Notes: a model not told the origin generated them from the sequence alone. A stretch of DNA of 43,952 nucleotides from CAYTWW01 sp043801855 (GCA_043801855.1 JAZDLQ010000080.1:1-43952); one strand, 5' to 3'. Shown: positions 34,750 to 40,902, numbered from the stretch's first letter. Numbers and translations: made by a program.

Positions 34750-34983
34750 CTAATTTATAGAGTCTTTAACATATTGAAGGACAAGCAATGCAGAAATTAA
34801 TACAAACATAACTATCCATAAATAAACATAAATATTTTCATTGATTTTTGTTTGTTTTAGCTTTAATGTAATGCCTGCACCAATAAACAAAATTCCAATG
34901 CTTGCTGCTGTATAGTTTGCCAGAAACACAGTAAGGCAAAAAAATGAGCCTGTAATTATTAGCGCCTTGATTGCCTTATTAAC
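34750..34983 (-). pseudogene. 3' fragment of a membrane-protein gene
   Basis: On the minus strand, 77 codons without a start encode two to three membrane helices (ALIITGSFFCLTVFLANYTA and YVYLWIVMFVLISALLVLQY), ending at TAG 34752-34750. The 5' part is missing and has been replaced by the hairpin and DUF2080 remnant next door. The original protein cannot be named. The fragment reads in frame with the DUF2080 remnant but is separated from it by a stop codon. Confidence 0.6.
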
Positions 34984-35010
34984 CTAAATTCGCCACAGGG
35001 CGAATTTAGG
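34983..35010. repeat. Perfect 12-base inverted repeat (hairpin)
   Basis: CCTAAATTCGCC-acag-GGCGAATTTAGG forms a perfect 12-bp stem with a 4-base loop. It is placed exactly where a DUF2080 gene breaks off and the membrane-protein fragment begins. It may be the fused ends of a deleted mobile element, or an end hairpin of the IS200/IS605 kind. It has no T-run, so it is not an obvious terminator. Confidence 0.7.
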
Positions 35011-35112
35011 TATCCATTCTACAGGCACATAAACACGCCCACTATTACCGCTTTTGTTGACTTGTTTCTCTAGCATTTCAAATCCGATTATCTCAATTCT
35101 TGTCTCTTTCAT
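34984..35112 (-). pseudogene. Truncated DUF2080 family protein
   Basis: The 42-codon frame begins MKETRIEIIGFEMLEKQV and keeps the family core KSGNSGRVYVPVEWI. The expected GKKVKV-type ending is replaced by PKFALWRI, which is encoded by the hairpin. No transposase follows. It is the remnant of a second DUF2080-bearing element, not the same sequence as the intact copy at 33289. A palindrome, TTAGCTAC-aaa-GTAGCTAA (35114-35132), lies 1 base upstream of its ATG. The remaining gap to 35208 shows no gene. Confidence 0.72.
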
Positions 35113-35208
35113 ATTAGCTACAAAGTAGCTAAAATGTATTAGTAAAAATATCTGTTCTCTAGTATATACTTCATCAAATCAAGATACGCAGATACTGCAG
35201 TTCAATAT

Positions 35209-36036
35209 TTAGCTTAATAAGTACGGATTTTGGAGTATTTTTTTTACTTTCTCAACATCTGCTGATGTGTGGATATGCAACTCTTTATTGGCACTCATAT
35301 GACCTAAGAGAAGATGTTTTTTTGCAAGGAGAGGAAATATATTATCTTCAAGGCTTGCACCAGAATATTCAAGAATTTCAGGCTGCGCCACAAAAATGCT
35401 TGAAAATCCTAAGAAAATATCACTTTGGGTTGGCTTTTGGGTGAATTCCAATATAGTGGAACCTTCTATTTTTACTACTCCTTTTTTATTTGGAGTAGGA
35501 GTTGTTGTCAGCAGCAGAGTAGCTATTCCTGATTTTTTTATATGTGAATTCCAAAGTTCATCGAGATTAACCATATCAAAAATTATATCACCATAGACAA
35601 CAAGAAAACTTGAATTTATTTTGCCTTTTACAAGCCGCAGCGACTCTGCTGTGCCGGATGAATTTTCCTCTTCGATATACTGCACATTAACTCCGTATTT
35701 TGAGCCATTCTGTATAGACTTAAATATGTCAGAAATAACATTATGCCTTGCAATTGCAAAAATATTCTTAAACTCATTCTCGCGAAGCTTTTTTACTGCA
35801 TGCTCAATAACAGTTGAATCACCGATGCTTGCAGTTACTCTGTATTCTGTGTCAGATATCTTTAATGATTCTTCTGGGCCACCTATTAGAATTACTGCAG
35901 TTCTTTTTTCGCCAAGAGCTGAGTTTATCAACTGCTCAATTGCAGCAGACCTGTTTCTTATGTAAATATTATCTATTATTTCATCTACTGCGCTAAGTGT
36001 TTTTTCCTCAATTGTTATTGAAATTTTTTGTTTCAT
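35209..36036 (-). CDS. Ribbon-helix-helix / nucleotidyltransferase-like fusion protein
   Basis: A 275-aa fusion. Residues 1-45 form a ribbon-helix-helix DNA-binding domain: strand KISITIEEKTL, helix AVDEIIDNI, turn and helix NRSAAIEQLINSAL. Residues 47-270 are a sugar-nucleotide transferase (GT-A-like) domain: AVILIGG, STVIEHAVKKLRENEFKNIF, SSGTAESLRLVKGK, VVYGDIIFD (the metal Asp) and GVVKIEGSTILEFTQKPT. The usual signature GGxGTRL...PK is gone: it reads GGPEESLK and EYRVTASIG, so the key Arg and Lys are missing. I infer a DNA-binding sensor of an NDP-sugar rather than an enzyme. It is transcribed away from UDP-glucose dehydrogenase, from a TATA-like box (36061-36071). Palindromes fill the spacer. 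Confidence 0.78.
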   Translation of the reverse strand: MKQKISITIEEKTLSAVDEIIDNIYIRNRSAAIEQLINSALGEKRTAVILIGGPEESLKISDTEYRVTASIGDSTVIEHAVKKLRENEFKNIFAIARHNVISDIFKSIQNGSKYGVNVQYIEEENSSGTAESLRLVKGKINSSFLVVYGDIIFDMVNLDELWNSHIKKSGIATLLLTTTPTPNKKGVVKIEGSTILEFTQKPTQSDIFLGFSSIFVAQPEILEYSGASLEDNIFPLLAKKHLLLGHMSANKELHIHTSADVEKVKKILQNPYLLS

Positions 36037-36060
36037 GGATACATATTAGCTAAGAAAGCC

Positions 36061-36072
36061 TATATTTAAACA
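36061..36072 (-). promoter_or_regulatory. TATA box of the RHH/nucleotidyltransferase gene
   Basis: TGTTTAAATATA on the minus strand is centred about 30 bases before the ATG at 36036, giving an almost leaderless transcript. Two GGATAAA half-sites lie directly upstream of it. Confidence 0.4.
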
Positions 36073-36076
36073 TATC

Positions 36077-36093
36077 GGATAAAGTAGGATAAA
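36077..36093. promoter_or_regulatory. Tandem GGATAAA half-sites
   Basis: GGATAAA occurs at 36077-36083 and again at 36087-36093, a 10-base spacing (one helical turn), next to the RHH-gene TATA box. The same heptamer forms the arms of the palindrome at 36135-36151. Repeated short half-sites are typical of cooperative ribbon-helix-helix binding. Confidence 0.5.
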
Positions 36094-36110
36094 GGTAAGA
36101 TATTAATATA

Positions 36111-36151
36111 GATAAAAAATTTATCTTAAAAAACGGATAAATTTTTTATCC
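36111..36151. promoter_or_regulatory. Two related palindromic operators
   Basis: GATAAA-aaa-TTTATC (36111-36125) and GGATAAA-ttt-TTTATCC (36135-36151) are perfect inverted repeats with the same arm sequence and the same 3-base centre. Their centres are 25 bases apart. They lie in the 223-base divergent spacer between the RHH fusion and UDP-glucose dehydrogenase and are likely binding sites for the RHH fusion protein. Confidence 0.5.
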
Positions 36152-36163
36152 ACATCAAAACAT

Positions 36164-36184
36164 ATTAGCCATAACATGGCTAAT
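36164..36184. promoter_or_regulatory. Perfect 9-3-9 palindrome at the UDP-glucose dehydrogenase promoter
   Basis: ATTAGCCAT-aac-ATGGCTAAT ends 8 bases before the TATA-like box of the dehydrogenase (36193-36199). Its sequence differs from the GGATAAA sites, so it may bind another regulator. A similar 8-3-8 palindrome stands before the DUF2080 remnant at 35114-35132. Confidence 0.5.
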
Positions 36185-36185
36185 T

Positions 36186-36254
36186 AACAAAAATATAAAC
36201 GTATACAAAAATAGCGATACATGTTTTAGTATCTTGCTTTTTTTGTTTGGAGGT
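36186..36254 (+). promoter_or_regulatory. Promoter and Shine-Dalgarno of UDP-glucose dehydrogenase
   Basis: AACAAAA (BRE-like) runs into ATATAAAC (TATA, about 36193-36200). The start should fall near 36222, leaving a leader of about 38 bases. The leader carries GGAGGT (36249-36254), 5 bases before the ATG. Together with the S-layer gene this is one of two strong ribosome sites in the window. Confidence 0.55.
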
Positions 36255-36259
36255 AAAAA

Positions 36260-37531
36260 ATGAAAATTTCAGTTATCGGACTTGGATATGTCGGTCTTTG
36301 TCAGGCAGCTGGCCTAGCAAAGCTTGGGCTTAATGTAATTGGTGTTGACATCAATAAAGAGAATGTTGAAAAGGTCAATAAAAAAATACCTATTATCTAT
36401 GAAGAAGGCTTAAAGGAGCTTCTTGCTGAATCGGTTCCCTCTAAATTTAATGCAACAATTGATTTAAAAAAAGCAATAAATGAAAGTGAAATTGCATTTA
36501 TCTGTGTCGGAACACCTTCAAAAAAAGAAGGAAGCATGTCGCTTGCCCAGCTTGAGCATGTATGTAAAGAGATAGGCATTGTTTTCAAAAATAAAAAAGA
36601 TCGACTAACTGTTGTTGTAAAGTCTACTGTTGTTCCTGGGACATGCGAGGAGATTGTGATACCTACTATTGAAAAATATTCAGGAAAAAAATACCCAAAA
36701 GACTTCGGGGCAGCGATGAATCCTGAATTCTTAAAAGAAGGAACAGCTATTGCTGATTTTTTTAACCCTGATCGAATTGTTATAGGTTCATCAGATGAAG
36801 AATCTAAAGAAACACTAATAAAAGCATATAAGAGCTTTAAGTGTCCAATATTGTTTGCCAGCTTCAAAGAGGCTGAAATGATTAAATACGCTAGCAATGC
36901 TATGCTTGCAACAAAAATCTCATTTATCAATGAAGTTGGAAATATCTGCAAAAAATATGGCATTAATACAAACAAAGTTGCAGAAGGAATGGGTCTTGAC
37001 AAGAGAATTGGACTGCATTTCCTAAGGTCTGGAATAGGATTTGGCGGAAGCTGCTTTCCAAAAGATGTGAATGCACTAGTATATAAAGCAACTGAAAAAG
37101 GCTATAATCCAAGACTTCTTAGATCAGTTCTTGAAGTAAATAGAGATCAGCCACTAAAGCTACTCGAGCTTGTTGACAATCATGGAAAAATAAATGGGCG
37201 AAAAATCGGGCTTCTTGGACTTACTTTTAAGGCAGGAACAGACGATATAAGGGAAAGCCCTGCATTAAATACAATAAAAGAGCTTTTAATGGAAGAAGCA
37301 GTACTTAATATCTACGACCCAAAGGCAATGGATAAAGTCAAAAAAATTTTTCCGCATCTAAACTATTTATCATCTGGGCAGAAGGTCGTTGATGAGAGTG
37401 AAATTGTCTTGATACTTACTGAGTGGGATGAGTTTAGAAAACTTAAGTATGGTGAAAAGATAGTTATTGACGGCAAAAACCTTTTTGATGAAAAGAACAA
37501 ACCCAAAAATTATGAAGGGATATGCTGGTAA
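36260..37531 (+). CDS. UDP-glucose 6-dehydrogenase
   Basis: A 423-aa member of the UDP-glucose/GDP-mannose dehydrogenase family. It oxidises UDP-glucose twice with NAD to UDP-glucuronate. Domains: an N-terminal NAD-binding fold (VIGLGYVGLCQAAGLAKLG, IGVDIN), the SKKEGSMSLAQLE loop, KSTVVPGTCEEIV, the central helical domain with NPEFLKEGTAI and the catalytic GFGGSCFPKD (Cys265), then the C-terminal UDP-binding domain (GLTFKAGTDDIRESPAL). All hallmark residues are present. GDP-mannose or UDP-N-acetyl-sugar dehydrogenases share the fold and cannot be fully excluded. Expression is probably controlled from the palindrome-rich spacer shared with the RHH fusion. Confidence 0.88.
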   Translation: MKISVIGLGYVGLCQAAGLAKLGLNVIGVDINKENVEKVNKKIPIIYEEGLKELLAESVPSKFNATIDLKKAINESEIAFICVGTPSKKEGSMSLAQLEHVCKEIGIVFKNKKDRLTVVVKSTVVPGTCEEIVIPTIEKYSGKKYPKDFGAAMNPEFLKEGTAIADFFNPDRIVIGSSDEESKETLIKAYKSFKCPILFASFKEAEMIKYASNAMLATKISFINEVGNICKKYGINTNKVAEGMGLDKRIGLHFLRSGIGFGGSCFPKDVNALVYKATEKGYNPRLLRSVLEVNRDQPLKLLELVDNHGKINGRKIGLLGLTFKAGTDDIRESPALNTIKELLMEEAVLNIYDPKAMDKVKKIFPHLNYLSSGQKVVDESEIVLILTEWDEFRKLKYGEKIVIDGKNLFDEKNKPKNYEGICW

Positions 37532-37555
37532 TAAAAAAAAGCCTAAAAATAAATT

Positions 37556-37680
37556 TTTGCTGCTAAATGCAAATTACACAGAGAGGGAAGTAAGCCATAA
37601 ATTTTCGTTGGACACAGTCCGTTAGTGAAAAGGTTGAGCTCGGATTCGCCTCTTTGCCTTGTATGCTTTTAGGCAGCAGA
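37556..37680 (+). ncRNA. Candidate structured RNA in the UDP-glucose dehydrogenase / MinD-operon gap
   Basis: The 181-base gap (37532-37712) contains no plausible gene but has a segment that looks richer in G+C than its surroundings. Its ends pair: TGCTGC (37558-37563) with GCAGCA (37673-37678). Inside, CAGAGAG (37579-37585) pairs with CTCTTTG (37650-37656, one G-U), and GGAC-aca-...GTCC (37610-37620) forms a small hairpin. T-runs flank both sides (CCCTTTTTTT on the plus strand near 37698-37707; eight T on the minus strand at 37533-37540), so the strand is not settled. It does not fit a tRNA, and is too short for SRP or RNase P RNA. Confidence 0.45.
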
Positions 37681-37712
37681 TTTCTTTTAAAAAGCAGCCC
37701 TTTTTTTAAACT

Positions 37713-38114
37713 TTACGCAATAACTTCCTCAACACCCTCAAAAAGCGATTTTAACCCAAGCGAAAGTGTGCTTTCATCGCTTATGAGATTATGGGTATAA
37801 GGCCTAAGCACCCATTTATTATTTGTTGCTGGATTTGCAAAAACAACAATCAACTCTTTATTTTTAATTAATTCATTCCAGTTTTTGATTATAAAATCTA
37901 TGTTTTTTTTAATATTGAGGCAAAAAATTCCTCGCTTGCCAGACATTACTTTTTCCAATAAAGACGCATCAAGTGTTTCACTCATGAAATAGACTATCGG
38001 CCCGTCTATGCACTCACATTCAATCTTGTCAAAGCTACAATTCATAGAGATTATTTTTTTTGCGTGTGTGTCTTTGTTTTTCAGATATATTTTAGCCCAT
38101 TCAAGAAGATCCAT
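37713..38114 (-). CDS. Protein of unknown function, last gene of the MinD operon
   Basis: A 133-aa soluble protein beginning MDLLEWAKIYLKNKDTHAKK. It is an alpha/beta protein by its alternating pattern (GPIVYFMSE, KRGIFCLNI, KELIVVFANPA). I recognise no family. I start at ATG 38114, which overlaps the preceding gene by 14 bases; a longer frame begins at 38138 inside it. Tight overlap with a membrane protein and MinD suggests that it acts in the same process, perhaps as a soluble partner of the membrane protein. Confidence 0.6.
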   Translation of the reverse strand: MDLLEWAKIYLKNKDTHAKKIISMNCSFDKIECECIDGPIVYFMSETLDASLLEKVMSGKRGIFCLNIKKNIDFIIKNWNELIKNKELIVVFANPATNNKWVLRPYTHNLISDESTLSLGLKSLFEGVEEVIA

Positions 38115-38628
38115 ATAATTCACGTTCTTTAAATTCAATTATTTTGTAAGTGACATGAGGCGCCACATAGCTTATAAGATAGAGCGCTGAAAGCAATGCA
38201 ATGTTGTGAACCGGCTTAACATTAAAGAGAGCAGAAATTGGCATTATCAAATTAAATGTATAAAACAGTGTTGTGACAGATAAAATTGGAAGTACAAGGC
38301 CTGCAATTATGTAATGATGATGAGTGAAGTGTTCAATATCTTTAATCACGATGTCAATAAGAAGCCCAAAACATAGGCCTATTACAAAAATACAGAGAGC
38401 AACAAAATTGAGCGGCATAATAAGATAAACAGGGATTAAAGAGAATAAAACAACAAAGTTAATTACAATCACGACCAAAAGTGTAAACCACGCAAATGAC
38501 TTGTCAAGAAAAGACATAAATCTTGTTTTTTTTTCTTTTGCAAGAGAAAATGCACTTAGAGCGTGGCTGATATCGTTTTCATGCCATCTCTTTTTTGCAA
38601 GATTTTTTCGAAGAGTATGATGTTTCAT
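38101..38628 (-). CDS. Polytopic membrane protein of unknown function in the MinD operon
   Basis: A 175-aa protein with a basic N-terminal cytoplasmic part and about four membrane helices (FAWFTLLVVIVINFVVLFSL, LNFVALCIFVIGLCFGLLID, YIIAGLVLPILSVTTLFYTF, ALLSALYLISYVA). A histidine-rich patch (HFTHHHY) lies between helices 2 and 3. The N-terminus NLAKKRWHENDISHALSAF resembles the short GW-type helical unit in the tail of the giant surface protein. It overlaps minD by 4 bases (ATGA), so the two are translated together. It may anchor or receive the MinD ATPase; the family is not recognised. Confidence 0.6.
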   Translation of the reverse strand: MKHHTLRKNLAKKRWHENDISHALSAFSLAKEKKTRFMSFLDKSFAWFTLLVVIVINFVVLFSLIPVYLIMPLNFVALCIFVIGLCFGLLIDIVIKDIEHFTHHHYIIAGLVLPILSVTTLFYTFNLIMPISALFNVKPVHNIALLSALYLISYVAPHVTYKIIEFKERELYGSS

Positions 38629-39404
38629 GGATTTATACCTATTCTTTTAAGTGCATATTCAAGCATACCTTCTTTTTTTTCGATTGATTCAACATATTTT
38701 TCTCCAAGAAGCTTTGCCGCTAGCTTTTTGTATCCGATAGAAGATGAGGATTGCGGGTGGCTGTAAGTAACCGGGCTTTTTAAGTGGTTTGCCTGCCTTA
38801 CTGTATCATCATCAGGTATCATAGCAAGCACAGGATGCTCCAAAATATATTCAATGTTTGCTTTGGCAAGCTCAAAATCATCTTCCTTAGCCCTATTGAC
38901 CAGAACACCTATTATTTTTTTCTTGTTCTGTTCGCATAGCCTAACTGTCTTTAACGCGTCAGTTACTGAAGCTAAGTCAGGAGTAGTTATTATTATTACA
39001 TCATCGCCTGCTCTTATGCCGTGCAACGCCTCACTTCCAAGGCCTGCTGCTGTATCAATTATTACAATATCAGCTGAACCTGCAAGGCTAAGGATATAAT
39101 GGGATAAAAGGCCAATGTTTTTTATATTAATATTCTTTAATGATATACTTGCCGGAACTACTTTAAGGCCACTTCTGTGTATGTAGATTGATTCTCCAAT
39201 TGGTTTTTTTCCTTCAAGGACATCATGCAAAGATACAGGAACCTTTGGCGCACCAAGATAGATTCCTACATTTGGCGTAGAAAGGTTTGCATCGACCAGA
39301 ATTACTTCTCTTCCAAAACCAAGAAATGCACTGGCAAGATTGATTGCGGTTGTAGTTTTACCTACACCTCCTTTCCCTGAAGCAATAACTATAAACTTAG
39401 TCAT
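38625..39404 (-). CDS. MinD/ParA-type ATPase
   Basis: A 259-aa deviant Walker A ATPase of the MinD/ParA superfamily, which organises cell polarity or positions large structures. Visible motifs: IASGKGGVGKTTTAIN (signature Lys11, P-loop Lys16), VDANLSTPNVGIYLG (switch I), VIIDTAAGLGSEAL (Walker B/switch II) and VLVNRAKED for base recognition. The C-terminus (SIEKKEGMLEYALKRIG) could be an amphipathic membrane-targeting helix. I use ATG 39404; upstream in-frame alternatives lie in the previous gene, whose stop overlaps this start (ATGACTAA). Bacterial MinD works with MinC/MinE; neither is here. The partners are probably the unknown genes around it. Confidence 0.85.
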   Translation of the reverse strand: MTKFIVIASGKGGVGKTTTAINLASAFLGFGREVILVDANLSTPNVGIYLGAPKVPVSLHDVLEGKKPIGESIYIHRSGLKVVPASISLKNINIKNIGLLSHYILSLAGSADIVIIDTAAGLGSEALHGIRAGDDVIIITTPDLASVTDALKTVRLCEQNKKKIIGVLVNRAKEDDFELAKANIEYILEHPVLAMIPDDDTVRQANHLKSPVTYSHPQSSSSIGYKKLAAKLLGEKYVESIEKKEGMLEYALKRIGINP

Positions 39405-39855
39405 TTTCAGTTTCAATAAGCTTGTCTACAAATTCAACAAATTTTCGCAAAGAATGGTATTTATCTGTTATATTGTCAATATTTATCTCAACAATCACAT
39501 TGTCAACTATTGCTGATAACTCAACATGCCTTCTGTATTCGTTTTTGCTGTCATAATTTGCCCTGATAAGCTTTCTAAAAACAAGGTATGTGTCAATATT
39601 TTCAATAATTATCTTATGCTTAAAAATCTCTTTTACTTTCTGAGATTTAATTAACGGAATTTCCGGAACTTCCTTAATTTTTTTTGTGTTTTTTGCATGC
39701 TTTAGAAGTGCATCAATTGTAAATTCGTATGCATTAATCATGCGCTCAATGACACTTGCAAGGACATCAACAGTTCTTGTATATTTTAAGGTTACATATA
39801 CCAGATGGTCTATTCTTTTTATCTCTTCTTTTGCATCTTCCATAATTTCGGTCAT
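39397..39855 (-). CDS. Alpha-helical protein, paralogue of its upstream neighbour
   Basis: A 152-aa, almost wholly alpha-helical protein. The first half (AKEEIKRIDHLVYVTLKYTR, VIERMINAYEFTIDALLKHA) lines up with the first half of the upstream gene product, so they arose by duplication. The shape recalls HEPN-like four-helix proteins, but a clear Rx4-6H nuclease motif is not evident. It overlaps its upstream neighbour by 4 bases (ATGA) and minD by 8. The function is unknown; it may be a heterodimer partner of that paralogue within a MinD-linked system. Confidence 0.6.
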   Translation of the reverse strand: MTEIMEDAKEEIKRIDHLVYVTLKYTRTVDVLASVIERMINAYEFTIDALLKHAKNTKKIKEVPEIPLIKSQKVKEIFKHKIIIENIDTYLVFRKLIRANYDSKNEYRRHVELSAIVDNVIVEINIDNITDKYHSLRKFVEFVDKLIETEND

Positions 39856-40331
39856 TTTGCGCCTTTTTGCTCTATAACGAGACTTATTCTTTGTATAAAT
39901 AACTTTGCTTTTTCCAAGTGATCTTTCACCTGAGGCGCAGTAATTGTTTTTAGCTTATAATCGTCAGAACAAATCACAAATTTATCTTTGCGCTCAAACG
40001 TGAGCCCGGACTCTTTATTCTCCTGTAGGATTTCCTGTAAATTGGAAATGAGAGTTAAAAAATCCTTATCTATGTCATATTTATTGACACATTTCATCTT
40101 AAAGAGTGTAAGCTGTGAATCAAAACCATCCAAAAAATGAGGAATCGCCTTGTTTGCACGTTCATAGTGCAAAAGCGCTGATATTGCCAGCGACATTGCC
40201 TTGAGTATTCTTCCGATGATTGTAAATAGAAATCTTGGCTCCTGCACAAGCTTAAAAGTCATTGTAAGGTGATAATCAGCATCTTTTATCTCATGCTTTG
40301 CTGCATTAATTAATTCCTGATATTTTTCCAT
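39852..40331 (-). CDS. Alpha-helical protein, first of a paralogous pair
   Basis: A 159-aa helical protein (AKHEIKDADYHLTMTFKLVQ, IIGRILKAMSLAISALLHYE). It shares the pattern A..EIK..D..L..T.K...I.R...A....I.ALL with the following gene product. It begins 12 bases after the NAC stop, so the MinD operon may be read from the NAC promoter. There is no signal peptide, membrane helix or recognised motif. Confidence 0.6.
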   Translation of the reverse strand: MEKYQELINAAKHEIKDADYHLTMTFKLVQEPRFLFTIIGRILKAMSLAISALLHYERANKAIPHFLDGFDSQLTLFKMKCVNKYDIDKDFLTLISNLQEILQENKESGLTFERKDKFVICSDDYKLKTITAPQVKDHLEKAKLFIQRISLVIEQKGAK

Positions 40332-40343
40332 CTGATTTTAGAT

Positions 40344-40685
40344 TTATTCGGCTAAAATAATTATTGCTTGCGCCAAATCGCCCTTAGTTTTCTTAAGTGC
40401 AGCAATAGCCTTATTTTTATCGCATTTCGCCTGTTCCATCACAGTTTTAACATCTTCTTCAGATATTTTTGGTTCCTCTTCCTCATGCTTTCGGCACTCT
40501 TCTTCGCCACTTATCTGATAGGTCCACTGGCCCATCATGTTTACCCGTGAAACACTTGGAGATCTAATTATAATATCTTCAGATTTTGTCCTGATGATAA
40601 CTGCTATGGCATCAAGAGGCTCTTCTTGGATTCCAAGCTTTTTCATTGCCTGCTCCATTTGCTTTTTATTCATGCCTGGAAACAT
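40344..40685 (-). CDS. nac: Nascent polypeptide-associated complex protein
   Basis: A 113-aa archaeal NAC, a homodimeric chaperone that binds nascent chains at the ribosome exit. The N-terminal NAC helix is MNKKQMEQAMKKLGIQ. The NAC barrel includes IIRTKSEDIIIRSPSVSRVNMMG (core motif) and QTY-like QWTYQISGEEE. An acidic linker and a C-terminal UBA domain (ISEEDVKTVMEQAKCDKNKA) complete it. I use ATG 40685; a GTG at 40694 is in frame, but the TATA box (TTTTTATA, about 40712-40719) would start transcription near 40689, favouring a leaderless ATG. It sits beside Sec61-beta, fitting a protein-export setting. Confidence 0.93.
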   Translation of the reverse strand: MFPGMNKKQMEQAMKKLGIQEEPLDAIAVIIRTKSEDIIIRSPSVSRVNMMGQWTYQISGEEECRKHEEEEPKISEEDVKTVMEQAKCDKNKAIAALKKTKGDLAQAIIILAE

Positions 40686-40725
40686 AGTTACCACATAAGT
40701 ATACTCAAATCCTATAAAAAAGTTG

Positions 40726-40902
40726 CTACATTAGGCCAAGCAGTTTAGGCCCGTAAAGGTGCAATAGCCACACAATTAGAATTACTACCACTGCAAGCAC
40801 AATGATGTGGCCTGGCTTAAATTCAATTTTGGACTTATAATCATCAAAATACCTTGTTATTCCTGCGCCGCTACTTGGCATTGAAACTTTATTATCTGCC
40901 AT
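40726..40902 (-). CDS. Preprotein translocase subunit Sec61-beta
   Basis: A 58-aa protein. A short polar N-terminus (MADNKVSMPSSGAGITRYFD) leads to an amphipathic stretch ending FKPGHIIV, then one membrane helix (LAVVVILIVWLLHLYG) and a short tail. This is the usual layout and motif (SGAGI...RYFDD) of archaeal Sec61-beta/SecG, a peripheral stabiliser of the SecYEG channel. A TATA-like box (CTTTTTAAATAAATA, about 40919-40934) is centred about 26-28 bases upstream, so the message should be leaderless. The NAC gene follows 40 bases on in the same direction. Confidence 0.9.
   Translation of the reverse strand: MADNKVSMPSSGAGITRYFDDYKSKIEFKPGHIIVLAVVVILIVWLLHLYGPKLLGLM

Noticed and set aside
34983..35010. 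Hairpin read as a transcription terminator
   Set aside because: There is no T-run on either side, and archaeal termination relies on T-runs; its placement at the junction of two broken genes fits an element scar better.
36397..37002. 201-codon frame antisense to UDP-glucose dehydrogenase
   Set aside because: It mirrors a strongly conserved gene and has serine-rich, shadow-like composition; there is no promoter or ribosome site.
37556..37680. Intron-bearing tRNA in the gap
   Set aside because: Neither strand shows a T-arm with a proper 5-bp stem, an acceptor stem of 7 bp, or a usable anticodon arm.
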